A stretch of DNA of 64,000 nucleotides from JBDTCO01 sp039923495 (GCA_039923495.1 JBDTCO010000087.1:1-64000); one strand, 5' to 3'; positions 46,399 to 54,316 are shown, counted from the first letter of the stretch. The notes: generated by a model not told the origin, from the sequence alone. Numbers and translations are program-made.

Positions 46399-46688
46399 AG
46401 ACGCTCGTGCTCCTCGTCCTGGCAAGTGGCTGCGCGCACCACGCGGCGCAAGGCGTGCTCCTCCTGCGCGTCTCGCCGCCGGATGCGCGCGTGCTCCTCG
46501 ACGATCGGTACATCGGTGCCGCCGCGCAGCTCTCGGGCCACCCGCTCGCGCTCGACGTCGGCACGCGCCGCATCGAGGTCGAAGCCGAAGGTCGCTATGC
46601 CGCTCGCCGCGAGGTCCGCATCGAGCCGCAAGGCAACGCCTCGCTCCAGATCGACCTCCACGTAATCCCCGAAGGCCTCCACGACTGA
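46395..46688 (+). CDS. small PEGA-domain lipoprotein, 97 aa
   Basis: Signal peptide with lipobox 'ASGC' (about residue 13), then one PEGA domain ('LLRVSPPDARVLLDDRYIGA', 'LALDVGTRRIEVEAEGRYAA', 'EVRIEPQGNASLQIDL'). PEGA modules in the kinases of this window have the same build, so it may share a ligand or partner with them. The ATG overlaps the stop of the FlgT-N-like gene (ATGA), so both are made together. Confidence 0.82.
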   Translation: MKTLVLLVLASGCAHHAAQGVLLLRVSPPDARVLLDDRYIGAAAQLSGHPLALDVGTRRIEVEAEGRYAARREVRIEPQGNASLQIDLHVIPEGLHD

Positions 46689-46698
46689 CAGGAGCCGC

Positions 46699-46809
46699 AA
46701 GCAGAAGGAGCAAGCGCAAGCAGGAAGCAGACGGAGCAAGCAGGAAGCAGAAGGAGCAAGCGCAAGCAGGAAGCAGAAGGAGCAAGCGCAAGCAGAAGGA
46801 GCAAGCGCA
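46699..46809 (+). repeat. noncoding tandem repeat, 19-nt unit
   Basis: About five imperfect copies of AAGCAGAAGGAGCAAGCGC, some followed by a 7-nt AAGCAGG insert. It occupies the gap after the PEGA lipoprotein gene. No gene covers it convincingly: the readings through it are pure Lys/Gln/Arg or Leu/Cys strings. Confidence 0.8.
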
Positions 46810-46886
46810 GCGAGGCGACAAGGCAACGCACGCAGCGAGCAACACGCTCCGAAACGCGCGCGAGCAACGCGCGGAGGGAGGGGAGG

Positions 46887-46929
46887 CTCATCGGGCTCTG
46901 CCCGATGAGGGGAGGCGGGAAGGCCTCCC
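46887..46929. terminator. tandem hairpins between convergent genes
   Basis: First hairpin: CTCATCGGGC (46887-46896), loop TCT, GCCCGATGAG (46900-46909), perfect 10 bp. Second: GGGAGGC (46910-46916) with GCCTCCC (46923-46929), 6-nt loop, followed by TTAAA. Together they probably terminate the FlgT-like/PEGA operon on the plus strand and the acyl-CoA-ligase-like gene on the minus strand. Confidence 0.7.
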
Positions 46930-48423
46930 TTAAATAGGTATGTCGTCGCGGAACTCGATCCGCCTGGGCACCTTGTACGGCGCGAGGTTCTTCGCGCAGT
47001 GGTCGATGATCTCCTCCGCGCCGACCTTGCCCATCACGACGACGCAGGCGACGACCATCGGGCCGCCGAGCGGATCGGTGATGACGCGAGCCTGGGCGCG
47101 CTGCACCGATGGGAAGCTCTCGAGGCAGCTCTCCACCTCGCCGAGCGCGACGCGCTTGCCATCGACCTTGACGAGCTGGTCTTCGCGACCCTCGAGGAAG
47201 ATGCGGCCCGTCTTGTCGATACGGCCCAGATCGCCGGTGCGGAACCAGCCCTTGTCGTCGGCGCTGCCGACGCGGGCCTCGCTGCCGGGCTTCATGCGAT
47301 CCATGAGCTTCTGCGCGGATCCGACGGAGCGCTGGGCGACCCACTTGCTGCGGACCCACAGCGGGCCTGCGTCCTTCGTCTTCGGCTCGCCGACCTTCAC
47401 CTCGACGCCGTCGATGGGCTTGCCGACCGACGGTGTGGACTCGGTGCCCTTGCGATCACACGCGATGAGACCCGTCTCGGTCGTGTGGTACGCGGCGATG
47501 ATGCGGATGCCCCAGCGCTCGCGGAAGCTGTCCGCGACGGCCTCGGCGAGCGGCGCGCCGCCCGAGAGGTAGCGTGCGTCCTTGATCTTGAGCGGCTTGG
47601 CCGTGGGGAGCTTCGCGAGGCCCGCGTAGAGACTTGGCGTGCCGGGGAGCACGTTGATCTCCTGCTCGCGCAGCAGCTTCACGATGCGCTTCGGCGCCAC
47701 CTCGTCCTCGAGGAACAGCGTGGCGCCGTACTTGAGCGCCGGCACGAAGCCGAGGTCGAAGCCGTACGCGTGGTACAGCGGCACGGTCGTGAGGATTCGA
47801 TCCTCCGCGGTGATATCGAGCGCCTTTTGCGTGAGCGTCGCAGCGGCCTCGAGGTTCTCGCTGGTGCGCAGGATGCCCTTCGGCTCTCCGAAGGAATCGT
47901 TGGTGTAGAGCACGACCGCGGCCTCGCTCGGCGTCGGCGCGGGGTTCTTGAAGACGGTGCACGTGAGCAGCGTGCTCTGCAGCCGTCGCCGCGTCTCGAC
48001 GGGCGGACCTTCCTTGCCGAGCGGACCCTGTGTCTGCGGTGTCGCGACGACCGGAGCGTAGGCGTCGCGTGGCTGACCGCTCGTGCTGTCGGTGCCACCT
48101 CGCGGTCGCGTGATGAGCGCGCGCAGCGGAGCGTGCTCGAGGATGAGCAGCAGGTCGCGTGTCCCGGTGGTGGGATCGAGCGGTACGACGACTGCGCCGA
48201 GCTTCGACAGCGCCAGCGCGAGGATCGCGAAGTCGGGGACGTTGCCGAGCATGAGCCCGACCCACTGGCCCTTCGTGACGCCGAGCGTGGAGAACTCATG
48301 CGCACGACGCTCCACGCGGTGCTCGAGGCCACGCCACGATAGATACGTGTCGCGATAGACCAGCGCCTTGGCACTGCCCCGTGCGCGCGTCGCATCTACG
48401 AGCCACTTGCCAAGGATGGTCAT
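46930..48423 (-). CDS. acyl-CoA ligase-like (ANL superfamily) protein lacking the C-terminal catalytic motif
   Basis: 497-aa adenylate-forming-superfamily protein. Recognisable motifs: the P-loop region as 'LYTNDSFGEPKGI' (normally S/T-G-rich), 'PLYHAYGFDLGF', 'YLSGGAPLAEAVADSF', 'AAYHTTETGLIACD', 'GWFRTGDLGRIDKTGRIFLE' and the hinge 'GREDQLVKVDGKRVALGEVE'. The protein stops at 'FRDDIPI', one residue after the Pro that normally leads into the PRTxxGK motif with the adenylation lysine. It may therefore be inactive, do only half-reactions, or be a binding protein. GGGAAGA precedes the ATG at 48423; an in-frame ATG at 48465 is the alternative. A CoA-ligase substrate cannot be inferred. Confidence 0.82.
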   Translation of the reverse strand: MTILGKWLVDATRARGSAKALVYRDTYLSWRGLEHRVERRAHEFSTLGVTKGQWVGLMLGNVPDFAILALALSKLGAVVVPLDPTTGTRDLLLILEHAPLRALITRPRGGTDSTSGQPRDAYAPVVATPQTQGPLGKEGPPVETRRRLQSTLLTCTVFKNPAPTPSEAAVVLYTNDSFGEPKGILRTSENLEAAATLTQKALDITAEDRILTTVPLYHAYGFDLGFVPALKYGATLFLEDEVAPKRIVKLLREQEINVLPGTPSLYAGLAKLPTAKPLKIKDARYLSGGAPLAEAVADSFRERWGIRIIAAYHTTETGLIACDRKGTESTPSVGKPIDGVEVKVGEPKTKDAGPLWVRSKWVAQRSVGSAQKLMDRMKPGSEARVGSADDKGWFRTGDLGRIDKTGRIFLEGREDQLVKVDGKRVALGEVESCLESFPSVQRAQARVITDPLGGPMVVACVVVMGKVGAEEIIDHCAKNLAPYKVPRRIEFRDDIPI

Positions 48424-48450
48424 GGTCTTCCCGCCGACCACAGCGTACGG

Positions 48451-48456
48451 TATGTA
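48451..48456. promoter_or_regulatory. shared -10 hexamer of divergent genes (TATGTA/TACATA)
   Basis: On the plus strand TATGTA ends 7 nt before the ATG of the DUF885 lipoprotein (48464), implying a leaderless mRNA. On the minus strand the same bases read TACATA, about 27 nt before the ligase-like gene's ATG, which has its own ribosome binding site. -35 elements are weak (TTCCCG at 48428-48433 on plus). Confidence 0.4.
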
Positions 48457-48463
48457 GACCGTC

Positions 48464-50302
48464 ATGTGCAAGCGTCGCATGAGGGTGACCGGCGTTGCCG
48501 CGTTTGCACTTTTTTTCGGACCGCTCGGTTTCGTTCCTGCGTGCAAACGCACGACACCTTCGTCGGCCTCGGGCCTGGACGCCGCTCGGTCGGTTGGCGA
48601 CCTCGGGACGGAGCCCTTGGGTCGCACGCCCCGCCAGCCGGGGATTCCTGCCGGCGGCGATGGCCAGGTGGCGCTCGATGCGCTGGTGCGCGCGAACCTG
48701 GACGCAGAGCTGGCGCTGCGTCCGACGATGGCATCCTGGCTTGGTGATCATGGCTACGACGACAAGCTCGACGACGTTCGCACGGACGCGCAGCTCCGCG
48801 AGGCGACGCGGCTGCGCACGCTGAGCGACCAGCTGCGCGCGCTGTCCGACGACAAGCTCACACGCTCGGGCCGCCTCGATCGCAAGATCCTGATGCGCCG
48901 CACCGAGGCCGCGCTGCACGAGCTGTCGGAGATGCGGCCGCTCGAGCGCAACCCGATGTTCTACGTGGACATCGCGCAGGCGGGCGTCGACAGCCTCGTG
49001 TCCGGCGAGCGCGCCGACGACGCGAGCATGGGCACCGACACGCTGCATGCCCTCAACGGGAGGCTGTGGCGGATCCGCGGGCTCTTCGACGAGGCGCGCC
49101 GCAACCTGCGTGGCTCGGCGCCCGAGCTATCGGTGCGACGCGCGATCGACAACGCGCAGGCCCTGCGCGCGTTCCTCGGTGAGACGCTTCCGCACCTCGT
49201 CGCCGCGGTGCCGGATGCGCGCCTCGTCGACGACGCACGCGCGGCGTCCGGCGACGCGGGACGTGCGCTCGACGAGTTCGTGAACTGGCTGCAGCGCGAC
49301 TTTCAACCACGCGCGCACGGAGAGCTCGCGCTCGGGCCGCAGCGCTTCTGGGATCGCCTCCGTCTCGTCGAGGACATGCCCGGCTCCATCGACGTGCTGA
49401 TACCGCGCGTCGAGGCCGCGGTGCGTGACTCGTCACGGCGTGTCGACGATGCGACGAAGGTCGTCGTCGCGAGCCAGCCGCCGGGTCCGCGCGTGGACGC
49501 GCAGCGCCTCATCGAGGACGATCGTCCGAAGGCGGAGGAGCTCTTCACGAAGACGCAGCTCCTCGTCGACCAGCTCGGTGCGTGGGGCCGTGATCGCGCC
49601 GGCCTGCCGGTGCCGCCGCTCGGTCTGCCGCGGGTCGTCGAGATGCCACCGCAGTGCTCGGGCCTCGTGCAGCTCGAGGCCAACGCGCCGCTCGAGAAGC
49701 ACGCACGTCCCGCGGTCGTGTACCTCGAACCGGTCGTGCGCGCGACGAGCGAGAAGACCCGCACCGAGCTGCTCCGCGCGCTCAACCGTCCGACGCTCAC
49801 GGTCACGCTCGCGCACGAGCTGCTCGGCCACTTCCTCGTCGGGCTCGCGCGTCGGCAGGCACCCTCGCTGATGCAGCGCGTCTCGTCGTCGCTCCTGCTC
49901 GACGAGGGCTTCGCCACGTACGTCGAGCACCTGCTCCTCGTCGACAGCGACGATCCGCACGTGCGACTCGTCGCCGAGCGCAACCTGCAGCTGCGCCTCC
50001 TGCGCCTCCTCGCGTCGATCCGTTTCCACGCGCAGGGCGCTCGCCTCGACGACATCGCCAAGCTGTTCTCCGATGAAGCCGACCTCGACGACTCGCAGGC
50101 GCGCCGTGAGTCAGAGCGCATCGCGCTCGATCCGATGGCAGGCGCAGGGGCGCTCGGTCGCCTGGAGATCGAGCGGCTCCGCATCGACTGGCAGGCGGCG
50201 CATGGGGTGGATCCGACCTCGACCGCGTTCCACGCGGCGCTCCTGTCCTACGGGGGCGCGCCGATCGAGCTCATCCGCGAGGAGCTGCTCGGGGGGCAGT
50301 AG
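48464..50302 (+). CDS. DUF885 family putative metallopeptidase lipoprotein, 612 aa
   Basis: N-terminal signal ('VTGVAAFALFFGPLGFVPAC') ending in a Cys; the box 'VPAC' is a slightly unusual lipobox, so lipidation is likely but not certain. The body matches DUF885: long helices, then 'VTLAHELLGHFLVGLARRQA' (HExxH zinc motif, about residue 452) and 'LLLDEGFATYVEHLLLVDSD' (third ligand Glu). Relatives are predicted metallocarboxypeptidases of unknown specificity. Start: ATG at 48464 (or 48479), 40 nt from the divergent ligase-like gene. Confidence 0.83.
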   Translation: MCKRRMRVTGVAAFALFFGPLGFVPACKRTTPSSASGLDAARSVGDLGTEPLGRTPRQPGIPAGGDGQVALDALVRANLDAELALRPTMASWLGDHGYDDKLDDVRTDAQLREATRLRTLSDQLRALSDDKLTRSGRLDRKILMRRTEAALHELSEMRPLERNPMFYVDIAQAGVDSLVSGERADDASMGTDTLHALNGRLWRIRGLFDEARRNLRGSAPELSVRRAIDNAQALRAFLGETLPHLVAAVPDARLVDDARAASGDAGRALDEFVNWLQRDFQPRAHGELALGPQRFWDRLRLVEDMPGSIDVLIPRVEAAVRDSSRRVDDATKVVVASQPPGPRVDAQRLIEDDRPKAEELFTKTQLLVDQLGAWGRDRAGLPVPPLGLPRVVEMPPQCSGLVQLEANAPLEKHARPAVVYLEPVVRATSEKTRTELLRALNRPTLTVTLAHELLGHFLVGLARRQAPSLMQRVSSSLLLDEGFATYVEHLLLVDSDDPHVRLVAERNLQLRLLRLLASIRFHAQGARLDDIAKLFSDEADLDDSQARRESERIALDPMAGAGALGRLEIERLRIDWQAAHGVDPTSTAFHAALLSYGGAPIELIREELLGGQ

Positions 50303-50334
50303 GAACCTTTCGCGCGCAGGGTTGTCCACCTTGC

Positions 50335-51044
50335 ATGAGCTATCGGGATGATCTGGATGCGCTGACCGCTCGACATGCTGCGCTCGCGGCAGAAGTCCGC
50401 ACCAGGCAGCACGAACTCGACGATGCCGCGCGGCTCCTCACCGAGGTGCGCGCGAGGTCGAAGCTCGCGGTGCTCGACGGGATTCGCGTCGCCGCCCCGT
50501 GCCGCGCCGACTGGAACGAGATGAGCGGGGACGAGCGCGTGCGGGCCTGCGGTGCCTGCAACAAGAACGTCTACAACGTGAGCGAGATGACGCGCGCGGA
50601 AGCAGAGGCGCTCATCCTCGCGAAGGAGGGCGGCTGTGCGTACGCTACTTCCAGCGCCGGGACGGAACGATCATGCTCAAGGACTGCGCGATCGGAACCT
50701 CGCAGCGCCGCCGTCGTCGCTGGATCGCAGTCGGCGTGAGCGCGGCGCTCGCGGGTGGTGCGGTGGCATCACGCGCTCCGGAGCGCAGCATCCTCGGCAC
50801 CGCGGACGTCGACGCGCGGGGCCTGCCGCGGGCGGTGTCGATCACGCACGTGCCGTTGCTGAAGCAGAAGCGACCCAAGCTCGTCGACATGTCGGAGGAG
50901 GGTTTCCTCGGTGGAGCGATGTCCAGCTTCACGATGGGCGAGATGACCCCGATCATCGAGACGACGCTCAGCGAGCAGCCACAGCCTGCGTCGGATCCAT
51001 CTTCATCGGCACACCTTCGTTCGACCCGTGGAAGTAGCCGGTGA
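50335..51044 (+). pseudogene. frameshifted Cys-motif membrane protein (two frames)
   Basis: The first frame (50335-50633) encodes a helical N-terminus and 'CRADWNEMSGDERVRACGAC' then 'NKNVYNVSEMTRAEAEALIL', a Cys-containing domain common in Myxococcota that normally continues with 'LCVRYFQRRDGTIMLKDCAI'. That continuation is present in the other frame from about 50634 (stop 51044), so one base is missing near 50629-50634. The second part has a TM helix ('IAVGVSAALAGGAVASRA') and ends antisense to the penicillin-binding protein gene by 77 bp. Either a true mutation or an assembly error in a G/C run; read as one protein it would be about 236 aa. Confidence 0.75.
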
Positions 51045-52254
51045 GCAGATCGGCCGCGACCTGGTGCGCCTTCCAGCGCCAGCTCGGACCGTTGCCGAGC
51101 AGCACGGCGAACGCGACCTCTGGCTTGTCGGCGGGCGCGTAGCCGACGAACCACGAGTACGCGATGCCGGGCTCCTTGCGGTTGAGCGAGCCCGTCTTGC
51201 CGGCGATCTCCATGCCGGGGAAGAGCTTCTTGCCCGAGTGCTTGTCGTGGAAGCCGAGGCGCGCGGTGCCGAACTCGGTGGTGCCGACCATCATGCGACC
51301 CACGGTGCCGGCCGCCTCGGCGGAGATGACCCGTCGCGAGGGCGCGCCGTCCATCTCGAGAGACGAGCCCTCCGCGTCGGTGATTCGCTCGACGAGGCGG
51401 AGCGGCGGCGTGGTGCCACCGCGAGCGATCGTCGCCGCGATGATCGCGCCGTGCATCGGCGACAGCGTCGAGTGCCAGAAGCCCGCGGCGGTGCGCGCGT
51501 ACTCGAGCGCGTCCTGTCGTGGCACGTCGATGGCCGATGCCACGGACGGGAAATCGACCGGCAGCGCGCGACCGAAGCCGAACTTGCGCGCGACGTCGTC
51601 GAGGACCTCCGGCGTGAGGTGATCGTGCGCGAGGCGGGCGATGATCGCGTTCTGACTCTTGGCGAGGCCGAACGCGAGCGACTTGCAGGAGTCGTCGAGC
51701 CGCGGCGAAGACACGAGGTTCGACGCGTCGACGGCGTGAACCCCACCGTGGTAGCAGACCTCCTGTTCTGGAGCGATGCCGGCCTCGACGAGCGCGGACG
51801 TCGTCACGATCTTGAAGACGGACGCAGCGGGCGCCCAGGGCTTGAGGACGAGGTCGGCCGTCGTGAGGTCCGGCTCGGCGTCGGAGCGACCCGCCATCGC
51901 GAGCACGCGGCCGTCGGCGACAGACAGCAGCACGGCAGCGCCGTACGGCGTGGGGTGATCCGCGAGCGTCTTCTCGGTGAGCTCCTGGAGGCGCGGGTCG
52001 AGCGAGAGCTCCGCGTGCGCGCCATCGGCGAAGACCTGCACATAGCCGATCCCGTCCTTGCGAACGCGCGTCCAGTCGAGCTCGCGCTGGAGCCGCGCGT
52101 GCGCGAGATCAGCCGGTCGGGGCAGCGCGATGGACAGCGGAGGCGCGGCCTCGGCCAGGCGTCCGTACCTGTGGATCACCATGGCGAGCAGCAGCAACGA
52201 GCACACCGCAAGACCGGTCGCGAAGTGTCGGGTTCTGCTGATTTGCCTAATCAT
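50968..52254 (-). CDS. penicillin-binding protein transpeptidase, 428 aa
   Basis: Membrane-anchored peptidoglycan transpeptidase without the usual N-terminal dimerisation module. One TM helix lies at about 10-28 ('FATGLAVCSLLLLAMVIHRY'). The catalytic domain has SxxK in 'PAASVFKIVT', SxN in 'AKSQNAII' and KTG in 'EIAGKTGSLNR', so it can form cross-links and bind beta-lactams. At 428 aa it is shorter than PBP2/PBP3 and like the myxobacterial D,D-transpeptidase/Ftsl-like group. AGAGG precedes the ATG at 52254. The promoter at 52283-52311 encloses a palindrome, so it is probably regulated. Its 3' end overlaps the frameshifted gene. Confidence 0.88.
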   Translation of the reverse strand: MIRQISRTRHFATGLAVCSLLLLAMVIHRYGRLAEAAPPLSIALPRPADLAHARLQRELDWTRVRKDGIGYVQVFADGAHAELSLDPRLQELTEKTLADHPTPYGAAVLLSVADGRVLAMAGRSDAEPDLTTADLVLKPWAPAASVFKIVTTSALVEAGIAPEQEVCYHGGVHAVDASNLVSSPRLDDSCKSLAFGLAKSQNAIIARLAHDHLTPEVLDDVARKFGFGRALPVDFPSVASAIDVPRQDALEYARTAAGFWHSTLSPMHGAIIAATIARGGTTPPLRLVERITDAEGSSLEMDGAPSRRVISAEAAGTVGRMMVGTTEFGTARLGFHDKHSGKKLFPGMEIAGKTGSLNRKEPGIAYSWFVGYAPADKPEVAFAVLLGNGPSWRWKAHQVAADLLTGYFHGSNEGVPMKMDPTQAVAAR

Positions 52255-52275
52255 CTCGCCTCTTTCGGTGTGTGT

Positions 52276-52311
52276 GTACCTCAAGGTATTACATGTAGGT
52301 ACATGTCGCAA
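52276..52311 (-). promoter_or_regulatory. promoter with operator dyad for the penicillin-binding protein gene
   Basis: On the minus strand TTGCGA (52311-52306) and TACCTT (52288-52283) are 17 nt apart. The spacer is almost filled by a perfect dyad ACATGTA-GG-TACATGT (52291-52306). A second repeat GTACCT (52276-52281)/AGGTAC (52297-52302) and TACCT-CA-AGGTA (52277-52288) overlap the -10. This arrangement suggests a repressor or MerR-type activator binding between -35 and -10. The divergent cyclase gene shares the region. Confidence 0.55.
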
Positions 52312-52360
52312 ATTTCCTGACGTAAAGCGCCCGAAGTTTGGGTGTAGAGTTCGGCGGCCG

Positions 52361-53242
52361 ATGACCAGCGCGCGCACGAAGACGGTCGTGACCGTCGTCT
52401 CGAAGGTCTCGGAGAAGCCACCCGGGAAAGACGCCTGCCTCGTCGTGATCTATGGCCTCGAGCTGGGCCGGAAGTACGGCCTCGAGGCCGCGACCGCGAC
52501 CCTCGGCCGCTCGTCCAAGGCGGATGTGCAGGTCGACCAGGAGTCGGTCTCGCGCAACCACGCCAAGATCATCAACACCGGCAAGTCGCACATCCTTCGC
52601 GACCTCGGCTCCACCAACGGCACGTACGTCAACGATCAGCAGGTCGACGAGTACGTGCTCCGCGATGGCGACTTCGTGAAGGTCGGCCGCACCATCTTCA
52701 AGTTCCTCTCGGGCGGCAACATCGAGAACGCCTACCACGAGGAGATCTACCGACTCACCACCGTCGACGGCCTCACCCAGATCCACAACCGTCGCTACTT
52801 CATGGAGCAGATCGATCGCGAGGTCTCGCGCTCGCGCCGCTACCACCGCGAGCTGAGCGTCATCCTCTTCGACATCGACCGCTTCAAGAGCATCAACGAC
52901 ACGTACGGTCACCTGGCCGGCGATTACGTGCTCACGCAGCTCGCGACGGTGGTGAAGGGCAAGATCCGGCGCGAGGATCTGTTCGCGCGCTACGGCGGCG
53001 AGGAGTTCGCGATCGTGCTGCCGGAGATCGACGGGCCCGGCGCCGTCGCCTTCGCAGAGAAGATCCGGCGCGTCATCGAGAAGGCGCCGTTCCGCTTCGA
53101 GGACGCGCAGATCCAGGTCACCGTCTCCATCGGCATTGCCAGTCTCTCGCAAGACGAGGGCGACTCGACCGAGCTCATCAAGCGCTCCGACGACAAGCTC
53201 TACGAGGCGAAAGAGTCGGGGCGAAACTGCGTGCGCGCGTGA
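52361..53242 (+). CDS. FHA-GGDEF diguanylate cyclase, 293 aa
   Basis: Cytoplasmic enzyme making cyclic di-GMP from GTP. The FHA domain (about 25-110) has 'LGRSSKADVQVDQESVSRNH' and 'LGSTNGTYVNDQQVD', so it can read phosphothreonine, fitting the many Ser/Thr kinases here. The GGDEF domain (about 125-290) has 'DIDRFKSINDTYGHLAGDYV' and the active-site 'ARYGGEEFAIVLPE'; an RxxD inhibitory site ('RRED') precedes it by five residues, so product inhibition is expected. ATG at 52361; TAGAGT lies 10 nt upstream. apbE overlaps its stop (GTGA). Confidence 0.92.
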   Translation: MTSARTKTVVTVVSKVSEKPPGKDACLVVIYGLELGRKYGLEAATATLGRSSKADVQVDQESVSRNHAKIINTGKSHILRDLGSTNGTYVNDQQVDEYVLRDGDFVKVGRTIFKFLSGGNIENAYHEEIYRLTTVDGLTQIHNRRYFMEQIDREVSRSRRYHRELSVILFDIDRFKSINDTYGHLAGDYVLTQLATVVKGKIRREDLFARYGGEEFAIVLPEIDGPGAVAFAEKIRRVIEKAPFRFEDAQIQVTVSIGIASLSQDEGDSTELIKRSDDKLYEAKESGRNCVRA

Positions 53243-54276
53243 GCCGCACGGCGCTGACCTCGCTGCTGTCCTTCGCACTCGGGATGCTTTTTCCCGTCGC
53301 TGCGCTCGCGCAGACGGCGCCGCACATGGTCTCGAGGTCGACGACCGCGATGGGCACGCAGGTGTCCATCTCCATCTACACCGACGACAACGAGGGCGCT
53401 GCGCGCGTCATCGACAACGCGCTCGACGAGGTCGTGCGCATCGAGCGGATGATGACCACGTGGCGCGACGACTCCGAGGTCTCGCGCCTCAACGCGGCCG
53501 CGGGCAAGGCGCCGGTCGTCGTCTCCGACGAGACGATGGAGGTCCTCGAGATGGCGCAGCAGTCGTCGGCGTGGTCCGACGGCGCGTTCGACATCACCTA
53601 CTACGGGCTCCACGGCCTGTGGAAGTTCGACGAGGATCTCGAGAAGCGCATCCCCGACGCCGCCGATGTGAAGGCGCGCCTGCCGCTCATCGACTGGCGC
53701 AAGCTCAAGCTCGATCGCAAGCGCCACACCGCGTTTCTCGAGAAGCCGGGCATGGCCGTGAACCTCGGTGGTATCGCGAAGGGCTATGCCGTCGATCGCA
53801 TGGCAAACATCCTGCGTCGCGGCGGCTTCCCGAACGCGCTCGTGCAGGCGGGCGGCGATCTGCTCTGCGCGGGCACCAAGGGCGGCAAGCCGTGGACCGC
53901 GGGGATCCGCGATCCGCGCGGCGGCTGGAAGGATGTCTTCGCCGGGATTCGCCTCGAGGATCACGCGTTCTCGACGGCAGGCGACTACGAGCGCTACTTC
54001 ATGCTCGGCGGTACGCGGTACCACCACATCCTCGATCCGCGCACGGGCATGCCGGCGATGGCGTCGCGCTCGGTCACCGTCTACGCGAAGACGGCGCTCC
54101 TCGCGGACGCGATCGACGACGCGATCTTCATCATGGGGTGGAAGCGCGGCTTCGCGATGATCGAGAAGATCCCCGACGTCGGCGCGGTGGTGGTGGATCG
54201 AGACGGCGCCATTCACGTCTCGGATCGCATGAAGGGCCGCCTCGACGTGTTCTACACGCCGAAGAACCAGCCCTGA
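53239..54276 (+). CDS. apbE: FAD:protein FMN transferase (ApbE)
   Basis: 345-aa periplasmic flavin transferase that attaches FMN to Thr/Ser of target proteins. A signal peptide ('LTSLLSFALGMLFPVAALAQ') is followed by 'MGTQVSISIY', 'DSEVSRLNAAAGKAPVVVSD', 'AVNLGGIAKGYAVDRMANIL', 'ALVQAGGDLLCAGTKGGKPW', 'HHILDPRTGMPA' and 'VTVYAKTALLADAIDDAIFI' with its Mg-binding Asp residues. Its GTG start overlaps the cyclase stop (GTGA). Target flavoproteins (NqrC, RnfG or similar) are not in the window. Confidence 0.94.
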   Translation: MSRTALTSLLSFALGMLFPVAALAQTAPHMVSRSTTAMGTQVSISIYTDDNEGAARVIDNALDEVVRIERMMTTWRDDSEVSRLNAAAGKAPVVVSDETMEVLEMAQQSSAWSDGAFDITYYGLHGLWKFDEDLEKRIPDAADVKARLPLIDWRKLKLDRKRHTAFLEKPGMAVNLGGIAKGYAVDRMANILRRGGFPNALVQAGGDLLCAGTKGGKPWTAGIRDPRGGWKDVFAGIRLEDHAFSTAGDYERYFMLGGTRYHHILDPRTGMPAMASRSVTVYAKTALLADAIDDAIFIMGWKRGFAMIEKIPDVGAVVVDRDGAIHVSDRMKGRLDVFYTPKNQP

Positions 54277-54285
54277 GTCTCACCG

Positions 54286-54308
54286 CGGGAGGGGAAGGAA
54301 CCCTCCCG
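54286..54308. terminator. hairpin between apbE and the acyltransferase-like gene
   Basis: CGGGAGGG (54286-54293) pairs with CCCTCCCG (54301-54308), loop GAAGGAA. It lies in the 40-nt gap between convergent genes and probably serves both strands. Confidence 0.65.
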
Positions 54309-54316
54309 GGGGTTCT

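Noticed and set aside
46595..46845. Leu/Cys-rich minus-strand reading through the 19-nt repeats as continuation of the ligase-like gene
   Set aside because: It does not restore the PRTxxGK motif and consists of repeat-encoded strings.
46930..48423. Nonribosomal peptide or siderophore cluster suggested by an adenylate-forming protein
   Set aside because: No carrier, condensation or thioesterase domains are nearby and the protein lacks its catalytic end.
50636..51037. Third open frame over the frameshifted gene
   Set aside because: No continuity with the conserved Cys domain; the other two frames together give the expected protein.
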